Part shown: piece after piece, positions 51,104 through 59,632 of the stretch
How positions within the stretch are numbered: the first letter of the stretch is position 1
Layout of the letters: the number at the start of each line of letters is the position of its first letter
Assembly (NCBI GenBank): GCA_002345925.1
Contig: DDWM01000049.1
Span: forward strand, 26,799 to 90,798
Direction: 5' to 3'
From: Actinobacteria bacterium UBA2286
GTDB lineage: Bacteria; Actinomycetota; Coriobacteriia; Anaerosomatales; Anaerosomataceae
DNA length: 64,000 nucleotides
Position numbers and translations under genes: made by a program
Notes under the pieces: model-generated
Database searches by the model: none
Told to the model about the DNA's origin: nothing
Seen by the model: the letters and a program-made list of their open reading frames with translations, nothing else

Positions 51104-53185
51104 GTGAGACGACCACGCATTATCGCTGCAGGTTTGGCATTGGTCGTTGGCGTCGCGTGCCTGCTATTCACCCTGGGTGTAGGGGGTGCGCTTCGCTCAG
51201 CTCTCAACCTCAATCAGCGTAGCGATGTGCGTGAGGCGGTTGCACCACGTGTCCAGTCGCTCGCTCGGGTCATTCAGGCACGCGCGGTGCTTCTGGACGG
51301 TCTTGAGGGCTTCGCGGTTGTCGAATGGGAAGACCCCGCGGAACTCAAGCGTGAGTTCGGCGCGTTTGCGAAGGCGCTGGCCGGAAACTCGGTTGGCGTT
51401 CGGAACCTGGTCATAGCTCCCGACGCGGTGAACGAATACGTATACCCACCCTCGGAAGAGGAGTTGGTGGCCGGCCATGATCTTCTCGGCGATGAGCGAG
51501 AAGAAGTGCGCCAAGATGTGCAGCGTGCGCTGGAGTCCACCTCGGTAGTCATCAGTGGTCCATACGAGCTGCGACAGGGTGGGTACGGGATGGTGCTTCG
51601 TCAGTCCGTGCGCGTCGACGGCGAGAACTGGGGTATCGTCGCGACGGTACTAGACGCTGAGGCGATATTCGCTGTTTCCGGGCTGGCAACGATGCCGTCC
51701 ACGATCGACGTTGCCGTGAAGAACGAGCGAGATGTGGTCTTCTTCGGCGATGCCATGCTCTTTGATGCTGACGTCGAGCAGTTCGATCTCAAGATGCCTG
51801 ATGGAACCAACTGGACTGCGGTTGCGGCTCCGGCTGATGGATGGGGCGCGCGCGACCTGTGGCAGGTGTTGATCACGGTCGCTTTCGGGACTCTCGGGAG
51901 TTTGCTCGCAGGAGCACTCACTTACCTCATGGTGCAGCGTGGGGATCGTCTCCGAATCGCAGTGGATGAGCGGACACGAGAGTTGGCCGAGCGCGAGGAG
52001 TGGTTCAGGGCGGTGGTGGAACAGTCGCGCGATGGTATCTCGGTAGGTCGTCCGGACGGCGAGATCGTCGTCTACAACGACGCCTGGGCCCGGATCTCGG
52101 GGTACACGATAGACCAGGTGCTGGAACACGGCTGGTTCAATCTGGCGTTCCCGGATCCCGACGAGCGCGCCGATGCGATCAAACGTGCGACGGAGAGCCT
52201 AGAGAATGATGACTCTGAGATCGAGCTGGAGATCACTCGAGGCGACGGAAGTCGCATCTGGGCGTCGTTCTCGACCACGCCTGTCGTTCTCGGCGGTGTT
52301 CCCTATAATCTGTCGATCATGTCGGATATCGAGGAGCGCAAGCGTGCGGAGTTGAGATTGGAGAGCTACCGTGCCGACCTTGAGCGCACCGTGGCTGCGC
52401 GGACTCAGGAGCTGGAGTCACTCAATGACACGCTTCTGCTCCTGGTTGCAGAACTGCGTGAGTCGAATGTTGCCAAGAGTCGATTTCTTACGAATATGAG
52501 CCACGAGCTCAGAACGCCGCTCAACTCGATCATCGGGTTCAGCGAAGTCATGCTTCAGGGTCTTGCCGGCGAACTGACTGCGGAGCAACGCAAGCAGCTT
52601 GAGATGATTCTGAGCTCAGGGAAGCACCTGCTGTCGTTGATCAACGACATTCTCGATCTGTCGCGAATCGAGGCCGGGAAGGTGACAATCGAGACGAGTC
52701 GGTTCGATTTCGTCGATATGGTGCGCTCTTCGGTCGACCTTCAGACTCCGGCGGCGTCCGACAAAGGTCTCGCGATGGTGTTGAAGGATCCTGGCTGTCC
52801 GGTCGAGATGCTGAGCGATTTCGTGAAGGTGCGACAGATACTGACCAATCTTGTCGGCAATGCCGTCAAATTCACACATGCAGGCACGGTGACAGTTGAG
52901 ATCGAGTCTGTCGATGCTGATCGTGCTTCGGTCATCGTCAGCGATACCGGCCAAGGAATAGCCCCTGAGATCCAGGCAATACTGTTCGAGGAGTTTGTCC
53001 AGGGCACCAGTTCCGGTGCACTCAAGCCAGAAGGAACAGGGCTTGGTTTGGCGATCAGTAGGCGCTTGGCCGAGCTGCTCGGGGGAACGCTTGACCTGGA
53101 GCGTACGTCCAGTGCCGGAACGAGCTTCCGTCTGGTATTGCCGCTCGGCATTACTCCGCATCCAGTTGCCGAGAATGTGAGCTAA
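51104..53185 (+). CDS. CHASE-PAS membrane sensor histidine kinase
   Basis: 693 aa. Membrane helix (about 5-30), an extracytoplasmic CHASE-type ligand domain (about 45-240, with VEWEDPAELKREFGAFAK and YGMVLRQSVRVDG), a second helix (about 255-280), a PAS domain (about 300-415), a coiled coil, a HisKA domain with His467 in NMSHELRTPLNS and an HATPase domain with NAVKFTH, DTGQGI and GTGLGLAISRRLAELLGG. CHASE domains bind small extracellular molecules (in plants, cytokinins); the ligand is unknown. No response regulator is adjacent. GTG start with GGGGGC nearby; ribosome binding is only moderate. Confidence 0.88.
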   Translation: MRRPRIIAAGLALVVGVACLLFTLGVGGALRSALNLNQRSDVREAVAPRVQSLARVIQARAVLLDGLEGFAVVEWEDPAELKREFGAFAKALAGNSVGVRNLVIAPDAVNEYVYPPSEEELVAGHDLLGDEREEVRQDVQRALESTSVVISGPYELRQGGYGMVLRQSVRVDGENWGIVATVLDAEAIFAVSGLATMPSTIDVAVKNERDVVFFGDAMLFDADVEQFDLKMPDGTNWTAVAAPADGWGARDLWQVLITVAFGTLGSLLAGALTYLMVQRGDRLRIAVDERTRELAEREEWFRAVVEQSRDGISVGRPDGEIVVYNDAWARISGYTIDQVLEHGWFNLAFPDPDERADAIKRATESLENDDSEIELEITRGDGSRIWASFSTTPVVLGGVPYNLSIMSDIEERKRAELRLESYRADLERTVAARTQELESLNDTLLLLVAELRESNVAKSRFLTNMSHELRTPLNSIIGFSEVMLQGLAGELTAEQRKQLEMILSSGKHLLSLINDILDLSRIEAGKVTIETSRFDFVDMVRSSVDLQTPAASDKGLAMVLKDPGCPVEMLSDFVKVRQILTNLVGNAVKFTHAGTVTVEIESVDADRASVIVSDTGQGIAPEIQAILFEEFVQGTSSGALKPEGTGLGLAISRRLAELLGGTLDLERTSSAGTSFRLVLPLGITPHPVAENVS

Positions 53186-53211
53186 CCGGCTGCTTCGGGG
53201 TGCGCCCGCGG

Positions 53212-53220
53212 TGGTATACT
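53212..53220 (+). promoter_or_regulatory. Extended -10 promoter for the dksA-like/lspA/rluD operon
   Basis: TGGTATACT (TGn plus TATACT), no clear -35. Transcription would begin near 53227, just before a GC hairpin. Confidence 0.5.
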
Positions 53221-53235
53221 CACCTTGTACACTGC

Positions 53236-53259
53236 GCGCCCCCCTGACGGGGCGCTTTT
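53236..53259 (+). terminator. Hairpin with T-run in the leader of the dksA-like gene
   Basis: GCGCCCC (53236-53242) with GGGGCGC (53249-53255), 6-nt loop, then TTTTC. It ends transcription from the kinase gene and, lying downstream of the TATACT, may also attenuate the dksA-like operon. Confidence 0.65.
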
Positions 53260-53290
53260 CGATAATCCCCCTCGGATAAGGGAGGTCGCA

Positions 53291-53659
53291 ATGCTTGACG
53301 ACAGGACGCTTACGGTCCTCAAAGACGTGCTCAGCAATGAGCGCGAGCGCCTTCTCTTGGAGATCGCGGAGTACGAGCGCGACGGTCACGAGACGCTCTC
53401 GGACGTCTCAGGAGAGAACAACTATCGCGACCACATGGCCGATCAGGGCTCCGCGACGTTCGCTCGTGAACTGGACATGACGCTTGAGGGCAATGCTAAG
53501 GAGACGCTCGAGCAAGTCGATGCAGCGCTCGCGCGCATTGAATCCGGCACGTACGGTGTCTGTAACCGGTGCGAGAAGGCGATTCAGCCCGAGCGCCTTG
53601 AGGCCATGCCGTCGGCTGATTTGTGCATCGCGTGCAAAGAGTGGGAGGAGAGCCGCTAG
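53291..53659 (+). CDS. DksA/TraR-type zinc-finger protein
   Basis: 122 aa. N-terminal coiled coil with the conserved DxMADQGSATFARELD segment, then a C4 zinc finger CNRCEKAI...LCIACK near the C-terminus. DksA/TraR family proteins modulate RNA polymerase through the secondary channel, though short Gram-positive members are poorly studied. ATG 53291 with GGGAGG 5 bp upstream; the longer frame runs through the leader hairpin. It is followed directly by lspA, an arrangement common in Gram-positive bacteria. Confidence 0.85.
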   Translation: MLDDRTLTVLKDVLSNERERLLLEIAEYERDGHETLSDVSGENNYRDHMADQGSATFARELDMTLEGNAKETLEQVDAALARIESGTYGVCNRCEKAIQPERLEAMPSADLCIACKEWEESR

Positions 53660-54169
53660 ATGCAGCGTCGTTCCGGTGCGTTTCTCGCGGGTACGGCGTT
53701 GCTGGTGTTGGTCGTAGACCAGATCAGCAAGGCTGCCATCAGGGCCAACTTCTCGCTCGGAGAGTCCGTTCCGCTCATCAAGGGAGTAATCGACCTCACC
53801 TATGTTCGCAACACAGGTGCGGCGTTTGGGCTGTTCCCGGGCAAGCTTCCTGTGTTCATTCTGATATCCGTCGGAGTGCTGGGTGGAATCGCTTGGGTCT
53901 GGTGGCGTATCAAGCCCCAGAGCCGCTGGGTCGCGGTGGCACTCGGCCTCGTTGCCGGTGGTGCAACGGGCAACTTGATCGATCGGATCGTAGCGGGTCG
54001 AGTCACCGACTTCTTCGATCTTGGGTGGTTTCCCGTATTCAACATTGCAGACATGGCTTTGGATATCGGCGTTGCAATCCTGCTCTTCTGGCTCCTGTTC
54101 TCAGGAGATGAGTTCTTCGAGGAAGCAGGGGAGGACGCCACCGAGCCCGAACCGGAGGCGACTTCGTGA
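53660..54169 (+). CDS. lspA: Lipoprotein signal peptidase (signal peptidase II)
   Basis: 169 aa, four membrane helices. Cleaves prolipoproteins after lipidation. The catalytic aspartates are in GNLIDR and NIADMAL, with VRNTGAAFGLF upstream. It serves the several lipoproteins in this window (BMP protein, PstS, DUF4349 and the 6161 product). Starts right after the preceding stop; acidic C-terminal tail. Confidence 0.95.
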   Translation: MQRRSGAFLAGTALLVLVVDQISKAAIRANFSLGESVPLIKGVIDLTYVRNTGAAFGLFPGKLPVFILISVGVLGGIAWVWWRIKPQSRWVAVALGLVAGGATGNLIDRIVAGRVTDFFDLGWFPVFNIADMALDIGVAILLFWLLFSGDEFFEEAGEDATEPEPEATS

Positions 54170-55167
54170 GCGAACGCTATACGCACACTGTGCGCGGTGA
54201 GGAGGCTGGTTCGCGACTGGACAAGTTCCTCGGCGAGCTTGATTTCCTCGTTAGTCGCTCAGCCGGTCAGAAGCTTGTTGAGGGCGGAAACGTCCTCGTG
54301 AACGGCCACGTCGCGAGCAAGCATCACATCACCCGCGCCGGAGAGAAGATTGAAGTCTTCATGCCGCCGTCGGTTTCTAGTGATCTTGAGCCTGAGCAGA
54401 TACCGCTCGACATTCGCTTCGAAGACGAGCACATGATCGTACTGAACAAGCCCGCGGGACTTGTCGTTCATCCCGCCAAAGGACACTACAGCGGAACACT
54501 CGTGCATGCCCTCCTCGGCCATAGTGCCTCTTTGGGGACACTACAGGGTGAAGACCGCCCGGGTATCGTTCACAGGCTTGATAAGGACACATCCGGCCTG
54601 ATGATGGTCGCCAAGACCGACTCGGCGCAGGCCGTACTCAGTGACGCTCTGCGCCTACGAACCATCGAGAGGCGTTACGTCACGCTGGTGCATGGATACA
54701 TCGCGCCGGATACCGGCCTCGTGGATGCACCTCTCGGCAGGAATCCCAGGGACCGTATGCGCATGGCCGTCGTTGACTTGCCGAGCAGCAAGCAGGCGGT
54801 CACCACCTTCCGGGTCATGGAGCGCTACATGGCCGGTCGCTACGACGACGGATACACCCTTGCGGAATGCAAGCTCTATACAGGGCGCACGCATCAGATT
54901 CGCGTCCACATGACCTACATCAAGCACCCGGTTGTCGGGGATCCGTTGTACGGCAGGAATCATCCCAAAGCGGACCTTCGGCTCGATCGGCAGTTTCTAC
55001 ACGCTTACAAGCTCAGTTTCGTGCATCCCGTGACCGGTGAGACACTTACATTCCTGGATCCGCTCCCACAGGATCTGGCTCGCCGTCTGCGCGACCTGGA
55101 GCCGGAGTCGATGAATCGCACGGAGGTCGGGGAAGAACTCTATCCGATCATCATGCCGCCCAAGTAA
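54166..55167 (+). CDS. rluD: RluD-type pseudouridine synthase
   Basis: 333 aa. N-terminal S4 RNA-binding domain (GSRLDKFLGELDFLVSRSAGQKLV...) and a RluA-family catalytic domain with the aspartate in GIVHRLDKDTSGLMM, plus GRTHQIRVHM. Modifies 23S rRNA uridines. GTG start overlaps the lspA stop (GTGA); the lspA-rluD pair is common. Confidence 0.93.
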   Translation: MSERYTHTVRGEEAGSRLDKFLGELDFLVSRSAGQKLVEGGNVLVNGHVASKHHITRAGEKIEVFMPPSVSSDLEPEQIPLDIRFEDEHMIVLNKPAGLVVHPAKGHYSGTLVHALLGHSASLGTLQGEDRPGIVHRLDKDTSGLMMVAKTDSAQAVLSDALRLRTIERRYVTLVHGYIAPDTGLVDAPLGRNPRDRMRMAVVDLPSSKQAVTTFRVMERYMAGRYDDGYTLAECKLYTGRTHQIRVHMTYIKHPVVGDPLYGRNHPKADLRLDRQFLHAYKLSFVHPVTGETLTFLDPLPQDLARRLRDLEPESMNRTEVGEELYPIIMPPK

Positions 55168-55318
55168 TTGGCCGAGGCGCGCCAGATCGGGTCGATGGAT
55201 CCTCACCGGACGTGGTCATACGGAATTCGTGGCGAGAACTGCTGAAGTTCGGGGTGTAAACAGCCGATATTTCAGAGTACGGGCGCAATCCTGCGGATCA
55301 TCGAGTAATCCCGAGCGT

Positions 55319-55337
55319 TTGACTGATAGGTAGTCAA
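55319..55337. promoter_or_regulatory. Inverted repeat TTGACT-N7-AGTCAA upstream of the hybrid kinase
   Basis: Perfect 6-bp palindromic half-sites in the 254-bp gap 55168-55421. TTGACT could also be a -35, but no -10 lies at the right distance. Possible operator. The remaining gap has no ORF or recognised element. Confidence 0.35.
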
Positions 55338-55421
55338 GACAAGTTCTGGGAGTAACACCGATGGCGTGGGGCCTGTAACGGGTACCGACTACGTTGGAAT
55401 GTTCTACGGAGAGGGGTTCCC

Positions 55422-57917
55422 GTGAGGGTGCTTGTCGTTGATGACGACCCGGCAGGGCGTTACCTGCTGGAGTCCATCGTGCGCTCGGGCGGGCATGAGG
55501 TTTTCTCGGCGATAAACGGCGAAGAGGCCCTTGATGTGGCTCGAGCCCACGTCCCGGACCTCATCATCACCGACATCCTGATGCCGAAGATGGATGGCTA
55601 TCAGCTGTGCCGGACCTGGAAGTCAGACGATGGTCTGTGCCACGTGCCACTCGTGTTCTACACCGCGTCTTACACTGATCTGGCAGATGAGCGCTTTGCT
55701 GACGGTCTCGGCGCGGACGCTTTCTGGCGCAAGCCGCTAGATCCCACATCCATGCTCCAGCGAATAGAGGAGCTTGGGCGCAGGGTCGAGGGTAAGCCGG
55801 TTCCAGTGCGCAAGCCCGAGATGACAGATGAGACTGCGATTCTCCAGGAGTACAACGAGCGCCTCGTGCACAAGATTGAGGAAAAGGCCCTCGACTTGGA
55901 GAAAGCGAACGTTGAGTTGCGGCACGCGATGGAGATCTTGGCCGAGGAAGTATCGGTGAAGGCGAACCTCATTGCAGAGCTCAACGCCGACGTCCGCGAG
56001 CGCAAGCGCGTTGAGGGGGAGCTCCGTACAGAGCGCGACTTCACCCGCCAGGTTCTTGACCATGCGGACACCTTTATCGCGATCACCGACCTTGATGGTT
56101 CGATCATCTTGTTCAGCCGTGGTGCTGAAGCCTCGACTGGTTATGAGTCTGAGGAGGTAATCGGAGCAAATTACCTGGAGTTATTTGCACCAGCGTGGTC
56201 GGCGGAGGTAGACACAGCTCGTTGGGCCGGGGTCGTCACCAGTATGGGTCCAACGTGTCATGAAGCACTCGTTCATATGAAGTCAGGCGGCTATCGCTAC
56301 ATCGACATGACGACGTCGGTGACAGCTGATGCGCACGGCCAGCCGGCGGGCGTGAACATGTTCGGAGTCGATATCACCGAGCGCAGGCGTGCCGAGGTCC
56401 TGGAATCGATCATTCGCGATGTCGACCATGTCGTTGTAAGCGGAGGCAGCAAGCATGACCTTCTCCAGAAGGTGTGCGAGCGACTTGTCGGAGACATGGG
56501 GATGCGTTTTAAGGCGGTGTGGGCCGGGCTCACACGAGATGGCAGGTCAGTGGATGTGACCGCCGGAGCGCCGGACTCAGTTCACCCCTCAGCTCTGTGT
56601 TCCGTTGGTGATGCGTGTCCGGCCTCAAGCGGCTGCCCGGTTATGCACGTGTTTGCGGAAGAGGGCTCCGCGACCGAGTGCCTGAAGCATGCGGACGAGA
56701 TCGGCTGCGCTGCTGTCTACGCGATTCCGATCATGGCGGACGGTTCGCCCATGGGGACATTCACGCTCTTCCTACGTGATTCGGCGCTCATGGATGAGCA
56801 CCTTGCCGGCATCCTCGCGACGCTTTCAGGCACCGTCGGAACTGCCATTACACTTCTCGAGAGCCGGGATGACAGTCGGCTCAAGTCCGCTGCGCTTGAG
56901 TCCTCTGCAGACGCGATACTCATCGCGAACAGCGACGGCCGCATCGAATGGGCAAACAAGGCGTTCCAGATGCTCACTGGATATGCGCCTGAAGAGTACA
57001 CGAAGATGACCGTGAATGACTTGATGCCGGATGAGGCGGCCGCGCCAACATACATTGAGGCGTGGGACACCGTTTCCGGCGGTGGAATCTGGAGTGGTGA
57101 GTCCGTCGCGATGCGCAAGGATGGGTCTCGCTTCTACGAGAGCCTGGTCTTCTCACCGGTCGCCGGCAAAGAGGGGATGCAGACCCACTTCATCGTCGTC
57201 AAACGCGATATCACCGAGAGCCGGCAGCTTGAGCAGCTCAGAAGTGGGTTCGTGGCCAACGTGTCGCATGAACTCCGCACGCCGCTCACGAGCATCATGG
57301 GGTTCACGGACGTACTGGTTCAGATGAAGCCCGAAATGCTGTCAGCGCGTGCGCCACAGGTACTGGGGAAGATCAAGGCAAATACATCGCGTATGCGACA
57401 GTTGGTCGAAGAGCTGCTCGAGGTCACCACCATCCAGGAAGAGGGTCTGCGCATCCTCAAGCGTTCGGTCGATCTAGAGCAGGTCATTCGTCAGCGCGTG
57501 GACGTTGTCAGGCATGGTCCAGACCACCTGGTAACGGTTGACGCATCCGATGATATGCCGATGGTGCACTGCGATCCTGATCGTCTCGGCAGGGCGATCG
57601 AGAACCTGGTTGCGAACGCGGTTAAGTACTCGCCCGACGGCGGTCCGATAAACGTTGCTGTGGCGGTGGACGACGATGAAGCGATCGTGTCGGTCAGTGA
57701 TCGCGGTATCGGCATCGCCGACGAGGACCTCCCGCGGCTGTTTGATCGGTTCACCCAAGGTGACATGTCATCGACTCGGGCTTATGGCGGGGTCGGAATA
57801 GGTCTGTTCGTATCCGATCAGATCATCCGCGCTCATGGTGGCCGAATCAGCGTGGAGAGCACGCTTGGCAAGGGGAGCACGTTCACCGTGAGATTCCCTG
57901 CGGAGTCATCCGAATAG
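55422..57917 (+). CDS. Cytoplasmic hybrid sensor kinase: REC-PAS-GAF-PAS-HisKA-HATPase
   Basis: 831 aa, no membrane helix. Receiver domain (1-118, VLVVDDDPAGR, phospho-acceptor Asp51, Lys in RKPLDP), coiled coil (about 140-205), PAS (about 210-325), a GAF domain (about 330-480) with five cysteines (393, 399, 405, 420, 429), a second PAS (about 490-605), a HisKA domain with His616 in NVSHELRTPLTS and an HATPase domain (NAVKYSPDGG, DRGIGI, GVGIGLFVSDQI). The receiver at the N-terminus means an upstream kinase may control it. GTG start with GGAGAGGGG. No partner gene is adjacent. Confidence 0.88.
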   Translation: MRVLVVDDDPAGRYLLESIVRSGGHEVFSAINGEEALDVARAHVPDLIITDILMPKMDGYQLCRTWKSDDGLCHVPLVFYTASYTDLADERFADGLGADAFWRKPLDPTSMLQRIEELGRRVEGKPVPVRKPEMTDETAILQEYNERLVHKIEEKALDLEKANVELRHAMEILAEEVSVKANLIAELNADVRERKRVEGELRTERDFTRQVLDHADTFIAITDLDGSIILFSRGAEASTGYESEEVIGANYLELFAPAWSAEVDTARWAGVVTSMGPTCHEALVHMKSGGYRYIDMTTSVTADAHGQPAGVNMFGVDITERRRAEVLESIIRDVDHVVVSGGSKHDLLQKVCERLVGDMGMRFKAVWAGLTRDGRSVDVTAGAPDSVHPSALCSVGDACPASSGCPVMHVFAEEGSATECLKHADEIGCAAVYAIPIMADGSPMGTFTLFLRDSALMDEHLAGILATLSGTVGTAITLLESRDDSRLKSAALESSADAILIANSDGRIEWANKAFQMLTGYAPEEYTKMTVNDLMPDEAAAPTYIEAWDTVSGGGIWSGESVAMRKDGSRFYESLVFSPVAGKEGMQTHFIVVKRDITESRQLEQLRSGFVANVSHELRTPLTSIMGFTDVLVQMKPEMLSARAPQVLGKIKANTSRMRQLVEELLEVTTIQEEGLRILKRSVDLEQVIRQRVDVVRHGPDHLVTVDASDDMPMVHCDPDRLGRAIENLVANAVKYSPDGGPINVAVAVDDDEAIVSVSDRGIGIADEDLPRLFDRFTQGDMSSTRAYGGVGIGLFVSDQIIRAHGGRISVESTLGKGSTFTVRFPAESSE

Positions 57918-57933
57918 TCGACGTTTCATCCGG

Positions 57934-57957
57934 GACGCCCTTGTGGACGGGGGCGTC
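57934..57957 (+). terminator. Terminator after the hybrid kinase
   Basis: GACGCCC (57934-57940) with GGGCGTC (57951-57957), 10-nt loop, followed by TCTCCTGC, 17 bp after the stop. The T-run is weak. Confidence 0.6.
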
Positions 57958-57969
57958 TCCTGCTATCTT
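57941..57969 (+). promoter_or_regulatory. pyr operon promoter
   Basis: TTGTGG (57941-57946), 17 bp, TATCTT (57964-57969) with an extended TGC before the -10. It overlaps the preceding terminator hairpin. Confidence 0.55.
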
Positions 57970-57977
57970 TCTTGTGA

Positions 57978-58094
57978 CCTTTAAACCCGGTCCCGTGAGG
58001 CCGGCAAGGAGCAATCGCATACTTCGCGCCGATTTTCTTTTCCGGGGCGCGCCTACGCAGACAGCCTTCTTGCCACCAGCAGGGAGGCGTTTTT
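57978..58094 (+). promoter_or_regulatory. PyrR-binding leader and attenuator of the pyr operon
   Basis: The PyrR binding loop GGTCCCGTGAGGCC is at 57989-58002, with TTTAAA before it. A CGCGCC/GGCGCG stem (58025-58051) may be part of the antiterminator. The terminator is a 10-bp stem GCCTTCTTGC (58064-58073) with GCAGGGAGGC (58079-58088), then GTTTTT. UMP-bound PyrR should favour the terminator, as in Bacillus. Confidence 0.85.
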
Positions 58095-58138
58095 CGTCTC
58101 CGGGGGCCGATTCCGGTTGTACGTGAAGGAGGCAGAGC

Positions 58139-58696
58139 ATGGCGTATCGCGTGAAAGCCGAGGTGATGGATGCCGCGGCGATAGATCGGTCGCTCACACG
58201 CATCGCACACGAGGTTCTTGAGGCCAACAGAGGTGCCGAGAATCTGGCGCTTGTTGGCATCGTGACGCGGGGTTCGGTGGTGGCCGAGCGGCTAGCCGAT
58301 CGTATCCATGAGATCGAAGATGCCGAGGTACCAGTTGGCATGCTGGATATTTCTTTCTACCGGGATGACCTTGCGACGCGCATGAACCCCGAAGTGCATC
58401 GCTCGGAGATTCCCTTTGATGTTGAAGGCAAGGACGTTGTGCTCGTTGATGACGTTCTTTACACGGGACGCACGATTAGAGCGGCACTCGATGCGCTCAT
58501 GGATTACGGTCGGCCGTGCTCGGTGCAGCTCGCCGTCCTTGTCGACCGCGGCCATCGTGAGCTGCCGGTTCGCGCGGATTACGTGGGCAAGAACGTCCCC
58601 ACATCCCGCAAAGAGCGCGTGAAGGTCACGCTTGCTGAGACCGATGGGGAAGAGGGCGTCTTCATTCTCGCCCAGGACGGGGAGGGTGAGGCGTAG
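58139..58696 (+). CDS. pyrR: PyrR pyrimidine attenuator protein / uracil phosphoribosyltransferase
   Basis: 185 aa. Binds the leader RNA when UMP is plentiful. The PRPP-binding motif VVLVDDVLYTGRT is clear, along with LVGIVTRGSVVAERLA and AVLVDRGHRELPVRADYVGKN. AAGGAGG 6 bp before the ATG. The RNA target is immediately upstream, so it is autoregulated. Confidence 0.95.
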   Translation: MAYRVKAEVMDAAAIDRSLTRIAHEVLEANRGAENLALVGIVTRGSVVAERLADRIHEIEDAEVPVGMLDISFYRDDLATRMNPEVHRSEIPFDVEGKDVVLVDDVLYTGRTIRAALDALMDYGRPCSVQLAVLVDRGHRELPVRADYVGKNVPTSRKERVKVTLAETDGEEGVFILAQDGEGEA

Positions 58697-59632
58697 ATGC
58701 TCTCCTGCAAGCACATCATGACGGTGTCCGATATGACGCCTGATGACATCACTGTGATCCTCGACACCGCGGACTCGTTCACCGAGGTCAACGAGCGCCG
58801 CATCAAGAAGCTGCCGACGCTTCGTGGCCGCACGGTGGTCAACCTGTTCTTGGAGCCATCGACGCGCACACGGATGTCGTTTGAGATTGCGGCCAAGCGT
58901 CTCTCGGCAGATGGTATCAACTTCACTGCTTCCTCTTCGGCGACGGTCAAGGGCGAGTCGCTGCGGGACACCGCGAAGACGCTCTCGGCTATGGCATGTG
59001 ACCTCGTCGTCGTGCGGCACAAGTACGCCGGTGCTCCGCAGATGCTCACTGAGTGCATGGACGCGCACATCGTCAACGGTGGCGATGGCGTGCACGAGCA
59101 CCCGACGCAGGCGCTGCTCGACTTGTACACGATGCGTAGGACGCTTGGCCATCTTGAGGGTCTGCGCGTTGGTATCGTCGGCGACATCTGCCACTCGCGT
59201 GTGGCTGGATCGCTTGTTCCCGCGCTTCGCATGGTTGGTGCGACGCCGGTCATCATCGGCCCGCCGACGCTCATGCCGGCAAGACCCGACATACTCGGTG
59301 CTGAGGTCATGTACTCGCTCGACGAAGCGCTGCCTACGCTTGATGTCATCTACATGTTGAGGGTGCAGTTCGAGCGCGCTGATGCGATGCCGATTCCTTC
59401 GAATCGCGAGTACGCCAAGCTGTACGGCATGAACGCCAAGCGCCTAGCAACCGCGAAGCCCGAGGCGATCATCATGCATCCGGGACCGATGAACCGGGGC
59501 GTTGAGATCTCCTCGGACGTGGCTGATTCGCCGCGGTGTGTCGTATTGGACCAGGTCAACGCGGGTGTTGCCGTGCGTATGGCCGTCATGTACTTGCTGC
59601 TTGGAGGTGAGGGCGGTGGCACTGCTGCTTAA
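58697..59632 (+). CDS. pyrB: Aspartate carbamoyltransferase catalytic subunit
   Basis: 311 aa. Carbamoyl phosphate plus aspartate to carbamoyl aspartate. The carbamoyl-phosphate motif STRTRMSFE and HEHPTQALLDLYT are present, with VYMLRVQ-like YMLRVQFER near the aspartate site. Starts directly after the pyrR stop. No pyrI gene is seen. Overlaps pyrC by 17 bp. Confidence 0.96.
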   Translation: MLSCKHIMTVSDMTPDDITVILDTADSFTEVNERRIKKLPTLRGRTVVNLFLEPSTRTRMSFEIAAKRLSADGINFTASSSATVKGESLRDTAKTLSAMACDLVVVRHKYAGAPQMLTECMDAHIVNGGDGVHEHPTQALLDLYTMRRTLGHLEGLRVGIVGDICHSRVAGSLVPALRMVGATPVIIGPPTLMPARPDILGAEVMYSLDEALPTLDVIYMLRVQFERADAMPIPSNREYAKLYGMNAKRLATAKPEAIIMHPGPMNRGVEISSDVADSPRCVVLDQVNAGVAVRMAVMYLLLGGEGGGTAA

